Source of the DNA: Cytobacillus massiliigabonensis
Lineage (GTDB): Bacteria; Bacillota; Bacilli; Bacillales; Cytobacillaceae
Reading direction: 5' to 3'
DNA: 64,000 bases
Assembly: GCF_900199725.1 (NCBI RefSeq)
Contig: NZ_LT904904.1
Coordinates: 1,088,001-1,152,000, forward strand
Part shown: in pieces, positions 56,055 through 64,000 of the stretch
How positions within the stretch are numbered: the first letter of the stretch is position 1
How the letters are laid out: every line of letters starts with the position of its first letter
Notes under the pieces: model-generated
The model's database searches: none
The model's input: the letters and a program-made list of their open reading frames with translations, nothing else
What the model was told of the DNA's origin: nothing
Made by a program: the position numbers and the translations under genes

Positions 56055-57419
56055 ATGAGGAGTGCACTATTAGATATACCAATTGATATTGTCGAGACCA
56101 TTGTGGAAAATGCTTTTGGCTGGCTTGTTGTTGTAGATAAAGAGGGCAAGATCATTTATATAAATAAAAATTACTGTGATTTTCTAGAAGTAGAGCGCGA
56201 TACAGTGATTGGTGTTCATGTTTCCAAGGTAATAGAAAACTCACGGATGCATATTGTTGCTGCAACGGGAAAAGAGGAAATTGCAGATCTTCAGTACATA
56301 AGAGGTAACTATATGATTGCTAACCGCATTCCAATTGTTTCAAATAATCATGTGGTTGGCGCATTTGGGACTGTTTTTTTTCGCGATACAAAGGAATGGA
56401 TGAAAATGAACAGTCATGTAAAAAGCATGCTGACGAAAATTCAAAGCTATATCCAAGAAATTGACCGCAGTGTGAAATATAGCTTAGATGATCTTCTTGG
56501 AAACTCGAAGCAAATTCAGAGCTTAAAAGATAAAGTAAAGATGATTGCTGCAAGTGACATCTCCGTTTTAATCCGCGGGGAAAGCGGGACAGGCAAGGAA
56601 TTATTTGCACATAGCATTCATCAATTAAGCAACAGAAGCCACCAGCCTTTTGTGAAGATAAATTGTGGAGCCATTCCAGAGCACCTTTTGGAATCAGAAT
56701 TATTTGGTTACGAGGAAGGCGCGTTTACTGGAGCTAGAAAAGGTGGAAAAAAGGGAAAGTTCCAGTTGGCCGATGGAGGGACATTATTTTTAGATGAAAT
56801 TGGTGATATGCCAATCAATATGCAAGTAAAGCTATTAAGAGCTTTACAGGAAGGCGAAGTGGAGAGTGTAGGATCAACTGAACCTGTTCATATTGATGTA
56901 AGAATTATTGCTGCTACGAATCGTCCGCTTGAAAAAATGATGGAAGAGAAAAGATTCAGAGAAGATTTGTTTTATCGAATAAATGTTGTGCCATTCACAA
57001 TTCCCCCTTTGCGTGAGCGAATGGAAGATGTTCCTATTTTAATGGATTATTTTATAAAAAAAATTACGAAAAAATCAGGAAAAAGAATCATGTCTGTAGA
57101 TGAGGATGTAATTGAAAGGTTTCAGCAATATAGCTGGCCAGGCAATATTAGAGAAATGGAGAATGTGATTGAAGCAGCCATTCATCTGACAAACAATGAA
57201 GTGATTACTTTGGCTTCACTTCCCGATTATTTGAAGGAGTCATCACTTTTTCCTGTCGGAAAGAAGAAATTAAAGGAAATCATCGAAGAGACGGAAAGGC
57301 GAATATTACTTCAAAGCATAGCAAAATACAATAACAATAAACTAGAAGCAGCAAAGGCTCTCGGGATTAGTAAGTCATCATTGTATGAAAAACTTAAAAA
57401 ATATGAAATTGACCATTAG
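56055..57419 (+). CDS. sigma-54-dependent transcriptional activator (PAS-AAA+-Fis)
   Basis: N-terminal PAS sensor (about residues 10-115), AAA+ domain (about 147-375) with Walker A GESGTGKE, the sigma-54-contacting GAFTGA loop and LFLDEIGDM, and a Fis-type helix-turn-helix at the C-terminus (KLEAAKALGISKSSLYEKLKK). Length 454 aa; AGGAG precedes the ATG. Directly upstream of a -24/-12 promoter and hydroxybutyrate genes, so probably their activator, like the HbcR-type regulators of B. cereus-group bacteria. The PAS ligand is unknown. Confidence 0.93.
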   Translation: MRSALLDIPIDIVETIVENAFGWLVVVDKEGKIIYINKNYCDFLEVERDTVIGVHVSKVIENSRMHIVAATGKEEIADLQYIRGNYMIANRIPIVSNNHVVGAFGTVFFRDTKEWMKMNSHVKSMLTKIQSYIQEIDRSVKYSLDDLLGNSKQIQSLKDKVKMIAASDISVLIRGESGTGKELFAHSIHQLSNRSHQPFVKINCGAIPEHLLESELFGYEEGAFTGARKGGKKGKFQLADGGTLFLDEIGDMPINMQVKLLRALQEGEVESVGSTEPVHIDVRIIAATNRPLEKMMEEKRFREDLFYRINVVPFTIPPLRERMEDVPILMDYFIKKITKKSGKRIMSVDEDVIERFQQYSWPGNIREMENVIEAAIHLTNNEVITLASLPDYLKESSLFPVGKKKLKEIIEETERRILLQSIAKYNNNKLEAAKALGISKSSLYEKLKKYEIDH

Positions 57420-57421
57420 TC

Positions 57422-57457
57422 GTCCAGAATTTCGGAAGGCGTTCCGGAATTCTGGAC
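57422..57457. promoter_or_regulatory. paired putative enhancer sites (UAS 1 and 2)
   Basis: GTCCAGAATTTCGGAA and TTCCGGAATTCTGGAC face each other as a near-perfect inverted repeat, about 125-160 bp upstream of the -24/-12 promoter. A third copy is at 57514. The pair could also fold as a hairpin ending the regulator gene, but the T-run is weak. Confidence 0.65.
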
Positions 57458-57513
57458 TTTCTTTGTATTCATCAATCAACAAAGGCTTTTATGAAGCTAA
57501 TTCATTTGAGGGA

Positions 57514-57529
57514 TTCCAGATTTCCGGAA
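57514..57529 (+). promoter_or_regulatory. putative enhancer site (UAS 3)
   Basis: TTCCAGATTTCCGGAA differs from UAS 1 at a few positions and keeps TCCAGA and CGGAA. It lies about 55 bp before the sigma-54 promoter. Confidence 0.55.
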
Positions 57530-57581
57530 ATAAAGTTCACATAATTTTCAAATTTTCCTGTTCCTTATCGCTTTTTACTTT

Positions 57582-57597
57582 TGGCATGCTACTTGCA
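57582..57597 (+). promoter_or_regulatory. sigma-54 (-24/-12) promoter
   Basis: TGGCATGCTACTTGCA matches TGGCAC-N5-TTGCW with the GG and GC dinucleotides 12 bp apart, 130 bp before the permease start. Confidence 0.85.
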
Positions 57598-57727
57598 ATA
57601 AATAAAATAGAGGAACATTTTGTACCTTGCCAGAAATTATTTTGAAATGTAATCATTTTCAAAAGGGGGATGGAATAGCGAAAAAAGGTGATGTGAGCTC
57701 CAAACTCAAAATAAAGGAGGAACTGGA

Positions 57728-59047
57728 ATGCTTAGCATGATTGGGTTAATTGGTGGATTGGCATTATTAATATTTTTAACCATGCGTGGAATGAATCTTC
57801 TTGTCGTAGGTCCTTTGTCAGCGATATTTGTTGCCGTCTTTAGCGGGATGCCGCTTTTTCCGCAGCTTGCCGGAGAAGGTGAGGCGAATCTGGTTGGCAA
57901 TTATATGTCAGGGTTTTCCGGGTTTGTTACCTCATGGTATTTAATGTTTTTATTAGGTGCTATTTTTGGAAAAGTAATGGAGGATAGCGGGGCAGCTGAT
58001 AGTGTTTCCAAGCTGATTGTCGATAAGCTTGGAATGAAGTATGCGGTTCTTGCCATTGTTGTTTCCTGTGCGATCTTAACCTATGGCGGTGTCAGCTTAT
58101 TCGTTGTAGCTTTTTCAGTTTATCCAATGGCTTTAAGCTTATTTAAGCAAGCAAACTTGCCGAGAAGATTTATTCCAGCTGCCCTTGCCTTCGGATCAGT
58201 TACATTTACGATGACCTCAGCTGGGTCTCCAGAAATTCAAAACTGGATTCCAATTGAATATCTTGGTACAACGCCATATGCTGGCTTGGAGGTTAGTATA
58301 ATCGTTGCTGTCTTTATGATGATATTTGGCTATTGGTGGCTGAAGAGAATGATCACTAAAGCAGTTCAAAGAGGAGAAACATTTATAGCAAGAGAAAAAG
58401 ATCCTGTATCAGTAGATAAAAAGTTGCCGAACCCGCTTATGGGAGCAGTGCCATTAATCGTAGTACTTATTATATCATTCATTTTCCACGATTCTCTTAA
58501 ACAATCAGCATTAATCATTGCTTTATTAGGTGGAGTAATCGCTACTTATCTACTAAATCGCAAGTATTTCCAAGACTTCTGGAATGCTGTCTCTGAAGGA
58601 ACGCTAGGTGCATTAATTGCCATTGGAAATACAGCAGCTGTTGTCGGTTTCGGCGGTGTGGCAAAGGCAGTACCTGCATTTGAAACAGCCGTGGATTTTA
58701 TGACCAGCATCCCGGGAAGTCCGCTAATCGGTGCGGCGATCGCCGTGAGTGTAATTGCTGGAATAACTGGATCAGCCTCTGGAGGACAGGTCATTGCACT
58801 TCCTCTTTTAGCACCACACTATATGGATATGGGAGTTAACCCGGAAGCGCTGCATCGGGTTGCTGCGGTTTCGTCCGGTGCACTTGATTCACTGCCTCAT
58901 AATGGATATGTTGTAACTACGGTCCGCTCCATTTGCGGAGAGAGCCATCAGGATGCCTATGGGGCAGTTGGTGCTGTCACGGTCATTGTACCGTTAATAG
59001 GGGTTGCAATTGCTATTATTCTATTCTCTTTTGGACTTGGCATCTGA
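57728..59047 (+). CDS. GntP-family permease (YxjC-like)
   Basis: Polytopic proton symporter of the gluconate permease family (about 11-12 helices). FGSVTFTMTSAGSPEIQNW and ITGSASGGQVIALPLLAP match the conserved GntP segments. Length 439 aa; AAAGGAGG precedes the ATG. Located with 3-hydroxybutyrate dehydrogenase, as yxjC is with yxjF in B. subtilis, so uptake of 3-hydroxybutyrate or a similar short acid is the likely role. Confidence 0.85.
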   Translation: MLSMIGLIGGLALLIFLTMRGMNLLVVGPLSAIFVAVFSGMPLFPQLAGEGEANLVGNYMSGFSGFVTSWYLMFLLGAIFGKVMEDSGAADSVSKLIVDKLGMKYAVLAIVVSCAILTYGGVSLFVVAFSVYPMALSLFKQANLPRRFIPAALAFGSVTFTMTSAGSPEIQNWIPIEYLGTTPYAGLEVSIIVAVFMMIFGYWWLKRMITKAVQRGETFIAREKDPVSVDKKLPNPLMGAVPLIVVLIISFIFHDSLKQSALIIALLGGVIATYLLNRKYFQDFWNAVSEGTLGALIAIGNTAAVVGFGGVAKAVPAFETAVDFMTSIPGSPLIGAAIAVSVIAGITGSASGGQVIALPLLAPHYMDMGVNPEALHRVAAVSSGALDSLPHNGYVVTTVRSICGESHQDAYGAVGAVTVIVPLIGVAIAIILFSFGLGI

Positions 59048-59095
59048 GTCTAGGAATTTCTTTTTCTAGCATTGTTTTTCGAAAGGAGTTTGTAC

Positions 59096-59872
59096 ATGGT
59101 TCAGAAAAAGGTAGTTTTTATTACCGGTGCGGCACAAGGCATCGGTTATGAAATAGGGAAAAGATTTGCAGCCAATGGTGCTGCAATTGTTTTAACAGAT
59201 ATCCAAGAAGAGTCTGTGAAACGAGCGGCAGAAAAATTACAGAATGAAGGCTGCAAAGCCATTGGCTTAAAATGCGATGTTACTTCTGAAGAAGATATTA
59301 ATTTCTGTTTTCAAGAAACCGTTCGGCTTTTCGGCAGACTTGATGTTCTCATAAATAATGCAGGGCTTCAGTATGTGTCAATGATTGAAGATTTTCCAAC
59401 AGAAAAATTCGAATTTCTTATCAAGGTTATGCTCACGGCTCCTTTTATTTCAATCAAACATGCTTTGCCAATCATGAAGCAGCAAAAATTTGGACGGATT
59501 ATTAATATGGCATCGATCAATGGATTAGTAGGTTTTGCAGGAAAGGCAGCATACAATAGTGCGAAGCATGGGGTAATAGGGTTAACAAAAGTGGCGGCAT
59601 TAGAGACAGCGGAAATGGGGATTACGGTTAATGCCATTTGTCCGGGCTATATTGATACACCACTTGTCCGCAATCAGCTTAATGACCTTGCAGCAACGAG
59701 GAATGTTCCTATCGATAAGGCTCTTGAAGAAATCATATTTCCGTTAGTTCCTCAAAAGAGGCTGTTAACAGTTGAAGAGGTTGCTGACTATGCTATTTTT
59801 CTGTCAAGTGAATCGGCAAGAGGCATAACAGGTCAAGCAATCGTTATTGATGGAGGATATACGGTTCAGTAA
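59096..59872 (+). CDS. 3-hydroxybutyrate dehydrogenase (SDR family)
   Basis: NAD-dependent oxidation of D-3-hydroxybutyrate to acetoacetate. It shows TGAAQGIG (NAD-binding), NNAG, a catalytic Ser in MASINGLVG and YNSAKHG (YxxxK). The start is ATG 59096, 7 nt after AAAGGAG, giving 258 aa, the standard length. The SINGLVGFAGKAAY and CPGYIDTPLVRNQL segments are typical of this enzyme. Same operon as the permease. Confidence 0.9.
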   Translation: MVQKKVVFITGAAQGIGYEIGKRFAANGAAIVLTDIQEESVKRAAEKLQNEGCKAIGLKCDVTSEEDINFCFQETVRLFGRLDVLINNAGLQYVSMIEDFPTEKFEFLIKVMLTAPFISIKHALPIMKQQKFGRIINMASINGLVGFAGKAAYNSAKHGVIGLTKVAALETAEMGITVNAICPGYIDTPLVRNQLNDLAATRNVPIDKALEEIIFPLVPQKRLLTVEEVADYAIFLSSESARGITGQAIVIDGGYTVQ

Positions 59873-59932
59873 ATGAGAAAATGGGTAGATGAATTGATGG
59901 AATGTGGTTGTGGGAAAAATTATTAATAGGAC

Positions 59933-59970
59933 AAAAAAAGTTCAGAGTCGTATGGCTCTGAACTTTTTTT
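59933..59970 (+). terminator. terminator of hydroxybutyrate operon
   Basis: AAAAAGTTCAGAG / CTCTGAACTTTTT around TCGTATGG with long A and T runs. Confidence 0.9.
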
Positions 59971-60084
59971 TAGGTTCTTTTTTCGTATACTATGCTGCTT
60001 TTTTAAACAAATAATGACTGTCATGCACGATAGTAGCCTATATGACATAATCTAATTCGAAAAAGGATTACAAGGTGAATTTCC

Positions 60085-60171
60085 ATGTTACAAGATAATC
60101 GAAATAAGCCACGAAATGATCGTTTGATCCAAAAAAATTATAGGTTGATATTGTTGAGGGAACAGTTATGA
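60085..60171 (+). CDS. doubtful 28-aa ORF
   Basis: MLQDNRNKPRNDRLIQKNY is highly basic. AAGGTGA precedes the ATG at reasonable spacing. No family recognised; could be a small spore-type protein, a relic or chance. Confidence 0.2.
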   Translation: MLQDNRNKPRNDRLIQKNYRLILLREQL

Positions 60172-60218
60172 AAGTATGTAACAATTCCTGTTATTAATCA
60201 ATTGTTAGGGGAGGATGC

Positions 60219-61133
60219 ATGAGCATGAGCCAGGGCTACCCAGTCTACCCTTATCTTGGTGTTATACAAAAGGTCGTTCAACAGCCAATTGCCTTTCCAC
60301 CCCAGCATCAAGAACAGAAACCGGGCTTGGAATGGGCGATGGTTCCACGGCCCATATTTGACTATGCAGACTTTAAAGGCAGTGGGAAACTGCAGGGAAA
60401 AGTAGCACTAATTACAGGAGGGGATAGTGGGATTGGACGTGCGGTAGCAGTAGCTTTTGCCAAAGAAGGGGCCGACTTGACCATTGTCTACCTTAATGAG
60501 GAATACGATGCGATGGAGACAAAGCAATATGTTGAACAATTTGATGTCAACTGTCTTCTTATTCGAGGTGACCTCCGTACCCCTTCAACTTCAGCACTTG
60601 CAGTAAAAAGTACGATCGAAAAATATGGACGCTTAGATATAGTGGTAAATAATGCTGCTGTACAGCCATACACAAAAGATATTATGGATGTATCAGATGA
60701 ACAACTTGAAGATACGTTTCGAACCAATGTGTTCCCATTGTTTTATATGACAAAAGCCTCCCTTCCATATTTGAAAAAAGGCAGTTCAATTATCAATACG
60801 GCCTCAAGAGTTGCTTATGAAGGAGATAAAAATGTCATTGACTACTCTGCTTCAAAAGGAGCTGTAGTAACCTTCACCCGATCAATGGCATTATCACTAG
60901 CAGAAAAGGGGATCCGTGTAAATGCTGTCGCTCCGGGTCCTGCATGGACACCTCTAACCGTAAGCACATACCCCGCAGAACATGTAGCTACACTTGGCAC
61001 AGATATACCAATGGGACGGGCTGCACAACCATTTGAAATTGCCCCAGCATTTGTGTACTTAGCTGCAAATCATTCATTTTATGTAACAGGTCAAACAATC
61101 CATGTGAATGGAGGAATTATTCTCTATTCTTAA
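60219..61133 (+). CDS. SDR-family oxidoreductase (stress-type, YhdF/YdaD-like)
   Basis: Extended N-terminus (about 50 residues, Pro-rich, PVYPYLGVIQKV) followed by a Rossmann SDR: TGGDSGIG, NNAAVQ, INTASRVAYEG and YSASKGA. This N-terminal plan is typical of Bacillus general-stress glucose/ribitol-type dehydrogenases. Length 304 aa; the second ATG (60225) has better spacing from GGGGAGG. No SigB promoter was found. Substrate unknown. Confidence 0.83.
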   Translation: MSMSQGYPVYPYLGVIQKVVQQPIAFPPQHQEQKPGLEWAMVPRPIFDYADFKGSGKLQGKVALITGGDSGIGRAVAVAFAKEGADLTIVYLNEEYDAMETKQYVEQFDVNCLLIRGDLRTPSTSALAVKSTIEKYGRLDIVVNNAAVQPYTKDIMDVSDEQLEDTFRTNVFPLFYMTKASLPYLKKGSSIINTASRVAYEGDKNVIDYSASKGAVVTFTRSMALSLAEKGIRVNAVAPGPAWTPLTVSTYPAEHVATLGTDIPMGRAAQPFEIAPAFVYLAANHSFYVTGQTIHVNGGIILYS

Positions 61134-61268
61134 ATAGAGAAGGTTCTGAGTACATTTTAAGTTATGTTCTGGTGACCATACCCAGTGAAGAACTTAATAC
61201 TTCAATTCAGTTATTAATTATTGCTTCAAGGAACAAATACTCGTTTTCACGCATATACTATCTATTAC

Positions 61269-61314
61269 ATTTCCCGTCAGGATGAGCCCCCTTGCATCTT
61301 GGCGGGAAATTTTA
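61269..61314 (+). terminator. terminator of SDR gene
   Basis: ATTTCCCG..CA.GATG pairs with CATC.TG.CGGGAAAT, followed by TTT. It overlaps the leuS promoter. Confidence 0.65.
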
Positions 61315-61320
61315 TACAAT
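61292..61320 (+). promoter_or_regulatory. SigA promoter of leuS leader
   Basis: TTGCAT (61292-61297), 17-bp spacer, TACAAT (61315-61320), placing the start just before the T-box stem I. Confidence 0.65.
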
Positions 61321-61340
61321 AGCAATAAAATATTAGCTAA

Positions 61341-61580
61341 CTGCCACGATAAGGAGCAGTAGTGGTGTCGAATCCTTTTTAGAGAGCTGACGGTTGGTGC
61401 AAGTCAGCAGGAAGCATCATGAACTCGCCTTTGAGCAGCAAGTGTGAAAGACTAGTAATGCTTGCCGTTTTCCGCGTTAAGGATGAATGAAGCGAATGAC
61501 TTTTGTCATTAATGTGGGTGGTACCGCGGGAGATTCATACATAATCCTCTCGTCCCTATTTTGGGATGAGAGGTTTTTTT
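61341..61580 (+). promoter_or_regulatory. T-box riboswitch (leucine) of leuS
   Basis: The T-box sequence AATGTGGGTGGTACCGCGG lies at 61511-61529. The terminator CCTCTCGTCCC / GGGATGAGAGG with seven T ends at 61580. In stem I, GAACTCGCC offers CTC (61424-61426) as the Leu specifier. Uncharged tRNA-Leu should favour read-through into leuS. Confidence 0.95.
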
Positions 61581-61622
61581 ATTACTGCTAAAAAATGCAG
61601 TTCAAAATTGAAGTCAGAAAGC

Positions 61623-61675
61623 AGTCTAGCTTCGGACGCCATCGGCGATAAGCAGGCGCCTACGCATTCTGGCAT
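61623..61675. repeat. short intergenic element TCTAGCTTCGGACGCC
   Basis: A GC-rich stretch shares its TCTAGCTTC start with the element at 43643 and continues with imperfect inverted GGCGCCTACGC-type bases. It lies between the T-box terminator and the leuS ribosome binding site, hence inside the leuS transcript. Confidence 0.4.
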
Positions 61676-61690
61676 TAGGAGGAAAAGACA

Positions 61691-64000
61691 ATGAGCTTCA
61701 ATCACCAGAAGATTGAAAAGAAGTGGCAAAATGTCTGGGAAGACAGTAAAACCTTTAAGACAAGTGAGGATAAAGGGAAAAATAAATTTTACGCACTAGA
61801 TATGTTTCCATATCCATCTGGTGCAGGTCTTCACGTGGGACATCCAGAAGGCTACACAGCAACAGATATTCTTTCCCGTATGAAGCGGATGCAAGGATTT
61901 AATGTTCTTCATCCAATGGGATGGGACGCATTTGGATTGCCAGCTGAGCAGTACGCATTGGATACAGGAAATGATCCGGCTGAATTTACGGAGCAAAATA
62001 TTAATACATTCCGACGTCAAATTAAAGCATTAGGTTTTTCTTATGATTGGGATCGTGAAGTGAATACGACTGATCCTGAGTATTACAAATGGACGCAATG
62101 GATTTTCTTGAAGCTTTATGAAAAAGGGCTTGCTTATATTGATGAAGTAGCGGTTAACTGGTGCCCGGCACTTGGAACTGTACTTGCTAATGAAGAAGTA
62201 ATCGATGGAAAAAGTGAGCGTGGCGGACATCCAGTTGTACGTAAGCCAATGAGACAGTGGATGCTGAAAATTACAGCATATGCTGACCGCTTGCTTGAAG
62301 ATTTAGATTTATTGGATTGGCCTGAAAGCCTTAAAGATATGCAGCGCAACTGGATTGGCCGCTCAGAAGGTGCTGAGGTTACATTCCAAATTGAAGGGCA
62401 CGAAGGAAACTTTACTGTATTTACAACCCGCCCAGACACCCTTTTTGGTGCAACGTATGCAGTGCTAGCTCCAGAACATGTTTTAGTCAATGAAATTACA
62501 ACAGATGGTCAGAGAGAAGCAGTTAATGCGTACATCGAAAAAATCCAAAGCAAAAGTGACCTTGAAAGAACAGATTTGGCAAAAGAAAAGACCGGTGTAT
62601 TTACAGGTGCCTATGCAATCAATCCAGTAAATGGCGAAAAAATGCCAATTTGGATCGCTGATTATGTATTAGCTAGCTATGGAACAGGTGCGATCATGGC
62701 AGTTCCAGGACATGATGAACGTGATTATGAGTTCGCAAAGCAATTTGACCTTCCGATTATTGAGGTAGTTTCCGGCGGAGATGTTCAAAAAGAGGCATAC
62801 ACAGGTGATGGCGAGCATGTAAACTCAGGCTTCTTGAATGGAATGAACAAAGAAGACGCGATTGAAAAAATGATTGCATGGCTTGAGGAAAAAGAGATCG
62901 GGACGAAAAAGGTAACCTATCGTCTTCGTGATTGGCTTTTTAGCCGTCAGCGTTACTGGGGAGAGCCGATTCCGATCATTCATTGGGAGGATGGCACAAT
63001 GTCAGCTGTTCCAGAAGACCAGCTTCCATTAATCCTTCCAAAGACAACAGAAATCAAGCCGTCCGGTACAGGGGAATCTCCACTGGCGAATATTGAAGAT
63101 TGGGTAAATGTTGTTGACCCTGAAACTGGTAAAAAAGGCCGCAGAGAAACGAATACAATGCCGCAATGGGCTGGCAGCTGCTGGTATTATTTACGCTATA
63201 TCGATCCGAAAAACACAGAAGCCCTTGCAGATGCTGAAAAATTAAAAGAATGGCTTCCAGTTGATATTTATATTGGCGGAGCAGAGCATGCGGTGCTTCA
63301 CCTTCTATATGCGCGCTTCTGGCATAAGGTTTTATATGATATCGGTGTGGTTCATACGAAGGAGCCTTTCCAAAAGCTATTCAACCAAGGGATGATTCTT
63401 GGAGAAGGAAATGAAAAAATGAGTAAGTCAAAGGGGAATGTTGTAAACCCTGATGATATTATTGAAAGCCATGGTGCAGATACACTTCGCTTATATGAAA
63501 TGTTTATGGGACCATTAGATGCTTCGATTGCCTGGTCAACAAATGGATTAGATGGATCAAGAAGATTCTTAGACCGTGTGTGGCGTTTATTGGTTGAGGA
63601 GAATGGGGACTTAAATCCGAAAATCCAAGCTGCTGAAGAAGCAGGCGACTTAGAGAAGATTTACCACCAAACGGTGAAAAAGGTTACAGAGGATTATGAA
63701 GGATTGCGTTTCAATACCGCTATTTCACAATTAATGGTCTTTATAAATGAAGCGTATAAATCAACTGTTCTGCCAAAGAAGTATATTGAAGGATTTGTGA
63801 AATTGCTGTCACCGATCACACCTCACGTTGCAGAGGAGCTTTGGGAAAAGCTTGGCCATAACGGTACGATTGCTTATGAAGCATGGCCAGCATTTGACGA
63901 AGCAAAACTAGTGGATGATGAAGTTGAAATTGTTATTCAGATTAACGGAAAAGTGAAGGCAAAGCTTCGCGTTCCATCTGATGCCCAAAAAGATGTGCTT
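61691..64000 (+). CDS. leuS: leucyl-tRNA synthetase (3' end beyond window)
   Basis: Class Ia synthetase charging tRNA-Leu. HIGH-type motif [16 protein letters not shown] near residues 40-55, the editing domain ([22 protein letters not shown]) inserted in the catalytic domain, and KMSKSKGN (near 577). The anticodon-binding domain is underway at the edge. AGGAGG precedes the ATG. 770 codons are present of about 805 expected. Controlled by the upstream leucine T-box. Confidence 0.97.
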   Translation, partial: MSFNHQKIEKKWQNVWEDSKTFKTSEDKGKNKFYALDMFPYPSGAGLHVGHPEGYTATDILSRMKRMQGFNVLHPMGWDAFGLPAEQYALDTGNDPAEFTEQNINTFRRQIKALGFSYDWDREVNTTDPEYYKWTQWIFLKLYEKGLAYIDEVAVNWCPALGTVLANEEVIDGKSERGGHPVVRKPMRQWMLKITAYADRLLEDLDLLDWPESLKDMQRNWIGRSEGAEVTFQIEGHEGNFTVFTTRPDTLFGATYAVLAPEHVLVNEITTDGQREAVNAYIEKIQSKSDLERTDLAKEKTGVFTGAYAINPVNGEKMPIWIADYVLASYGTGAIMAVPGHDERDYEFAKQFDLPIIEVVSGGDVQKEAYTGDGEHVNSGFLNGMNKEDAIEKMIAWLEEKEIGTKKVTYRLRDWLFSRQRYWGEPIPIIHWEDGTMSAVPEDQLPLILPKTTEIKPSGTGESPLANIEDWVNVVDPETGKKGRRETNTMPQWAGSCWYYLRYIDPKNTEALADAEKLKEWLPVDIYIGGAEHAVLHLLYARFWHKVLYDIGVVHTKEPFQKLFNQGMILGEGNEKMSKSKGNVVNPDDIIESHGADTLRLYEMFMGPLDASIAWSTNGLDGSRRFLDRVWRLLVEENGDLNPKIQAAEEAGDLEKIYHQTVKKVTEDYEGLRFNTAISQLMVFINEAYKSTVLPKKYIEGFVKLLSPITPHVAEELWEKLGHNGTIAYEAWPAFDEAKLVDDEVEIVIQINGKVKAKLRVPSDAQKDVL

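Larger units (their letters stand above)
59873..60218. other. 346-bp intergenic region
   Basis: Holds the hydroxybutyrate operon terminator and one doubtful 28-codon frame (both listed). No promoter for the following SDR gene could be assigned. Confidence 0.4.
61134..61690. other. 557-bp region between SDR gene and leuS
   Basis: Contains, in order, a terminator, a SigA promoter, a T-box leader and a short repeat element (listed separately). Bases 61134-61265 show nothing recognisable. Confidence 0.6.

Noticed and set aside
57385..57645. 86-codon ORF overlapping the activator end and the sigma-54 promoter
   Set aside because: It covers the enhancer sites and the -24/-12 promoter and has no start site; regulatory DNA explains the region better.

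Overview
The window is chromosomal DNA from a low-GC, spore-former-type member of Bacillaceae. Most genes are recognisable orthologues of the Bacillus subtilis yt* region (men genes, ytiB, yidD, luxS, ytzI, dps, ytkD, ytlACD, ytmA, pckA, metK, ytoA, ytpAB, ytqAB, ytzC, yttB, leuS), in recognisable but rearranged order. An S-box, a T-box, Zur boxes, a SigB-type promoter and strong AAGGAGG ribosome binding sites fit this placement. An nrfHA operon in this background recalls nitrite-ammonifying Bacillus relatives such as the B. vireti / B. bataviensis group; that placement is an inference. No rRNA, tRNA, insertion sequence, prophage or CRISPR array was seen.

Layout. 0.1-8.5 kb: a small unknown gene, then the glycogen operon glgBCDAP, meeting a convergent amidinotransferase-family gene. 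9.4-17.2 kb: menA facing menF-D-H-B and a separately placed menE (menC is absent). 17.3-24.3 kb: single genes for zinc uptake under two Zur boxes, carbonic anhydrase, YidD, LuxS, Dps, a lipoprotein, a Nudix hydrolase and an AraC regulator. 24.6-30.1 kb: dapL-dapF-glnA-asnB, which together could supply diaminopimelate, glutamine and an amidotransferase. 30.1-34.4 kb: the ytlA-C-D ABC transporter, with a 13-copy 52-bp tandem repeat between ytlA and ytlC, then ytmA. 34.5-43.6 kb: pckA, a DCC-family protein, SAM riboswitch-metK, ytoA, ytpA-ytpB, ytqA-ytqB, ytzC and a small basic protein.

43.9-53.5 kb is the most unusual part: one operon behind a perfect TGTGA-N6-TCACA Fnr-type site. It encodes an unknown membrane protein, a Ccm (System I) cytochrome c maturation set (ccmE, F, H, two small CcmI-like proteins, A, B, C, D, G) and then nrfH-nrfA, the ammonia-forming nitrite reductase. 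CcmE is the CxxxY variant and the CcmH-like protein keeps only one Cys of the usual CxxC, so this resembles the variant System I* known from archaea and Desulfovibrio. Bacilli normally use System II (ResBC). The set is therefore probably dedicated to NrfHA, including the CxxCK-bound active-site heme.

53.8-61.1 kb: yttB, a second 52-bp tandem array, a resolvase-like protein lacking a catalytic serine, and a sigma-54 regulon. The regulon comprises a PAS-AAA-Fis activator, three copies of a 16-bp putative enhancer site, a -24/-12 promoter, a GntP-family permease and 3-hydroxybutyrate dehydrogenase. An SDR stress-type dehydrogenase follows. 61.3-64.0 kb: a T-box leader and the start of leuS, which runs off the window.

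Four intergenic tandem arrays (periods about 20, 21, 52 and 52 bp) have different sequences but periods close to whole numbers of helical turns.
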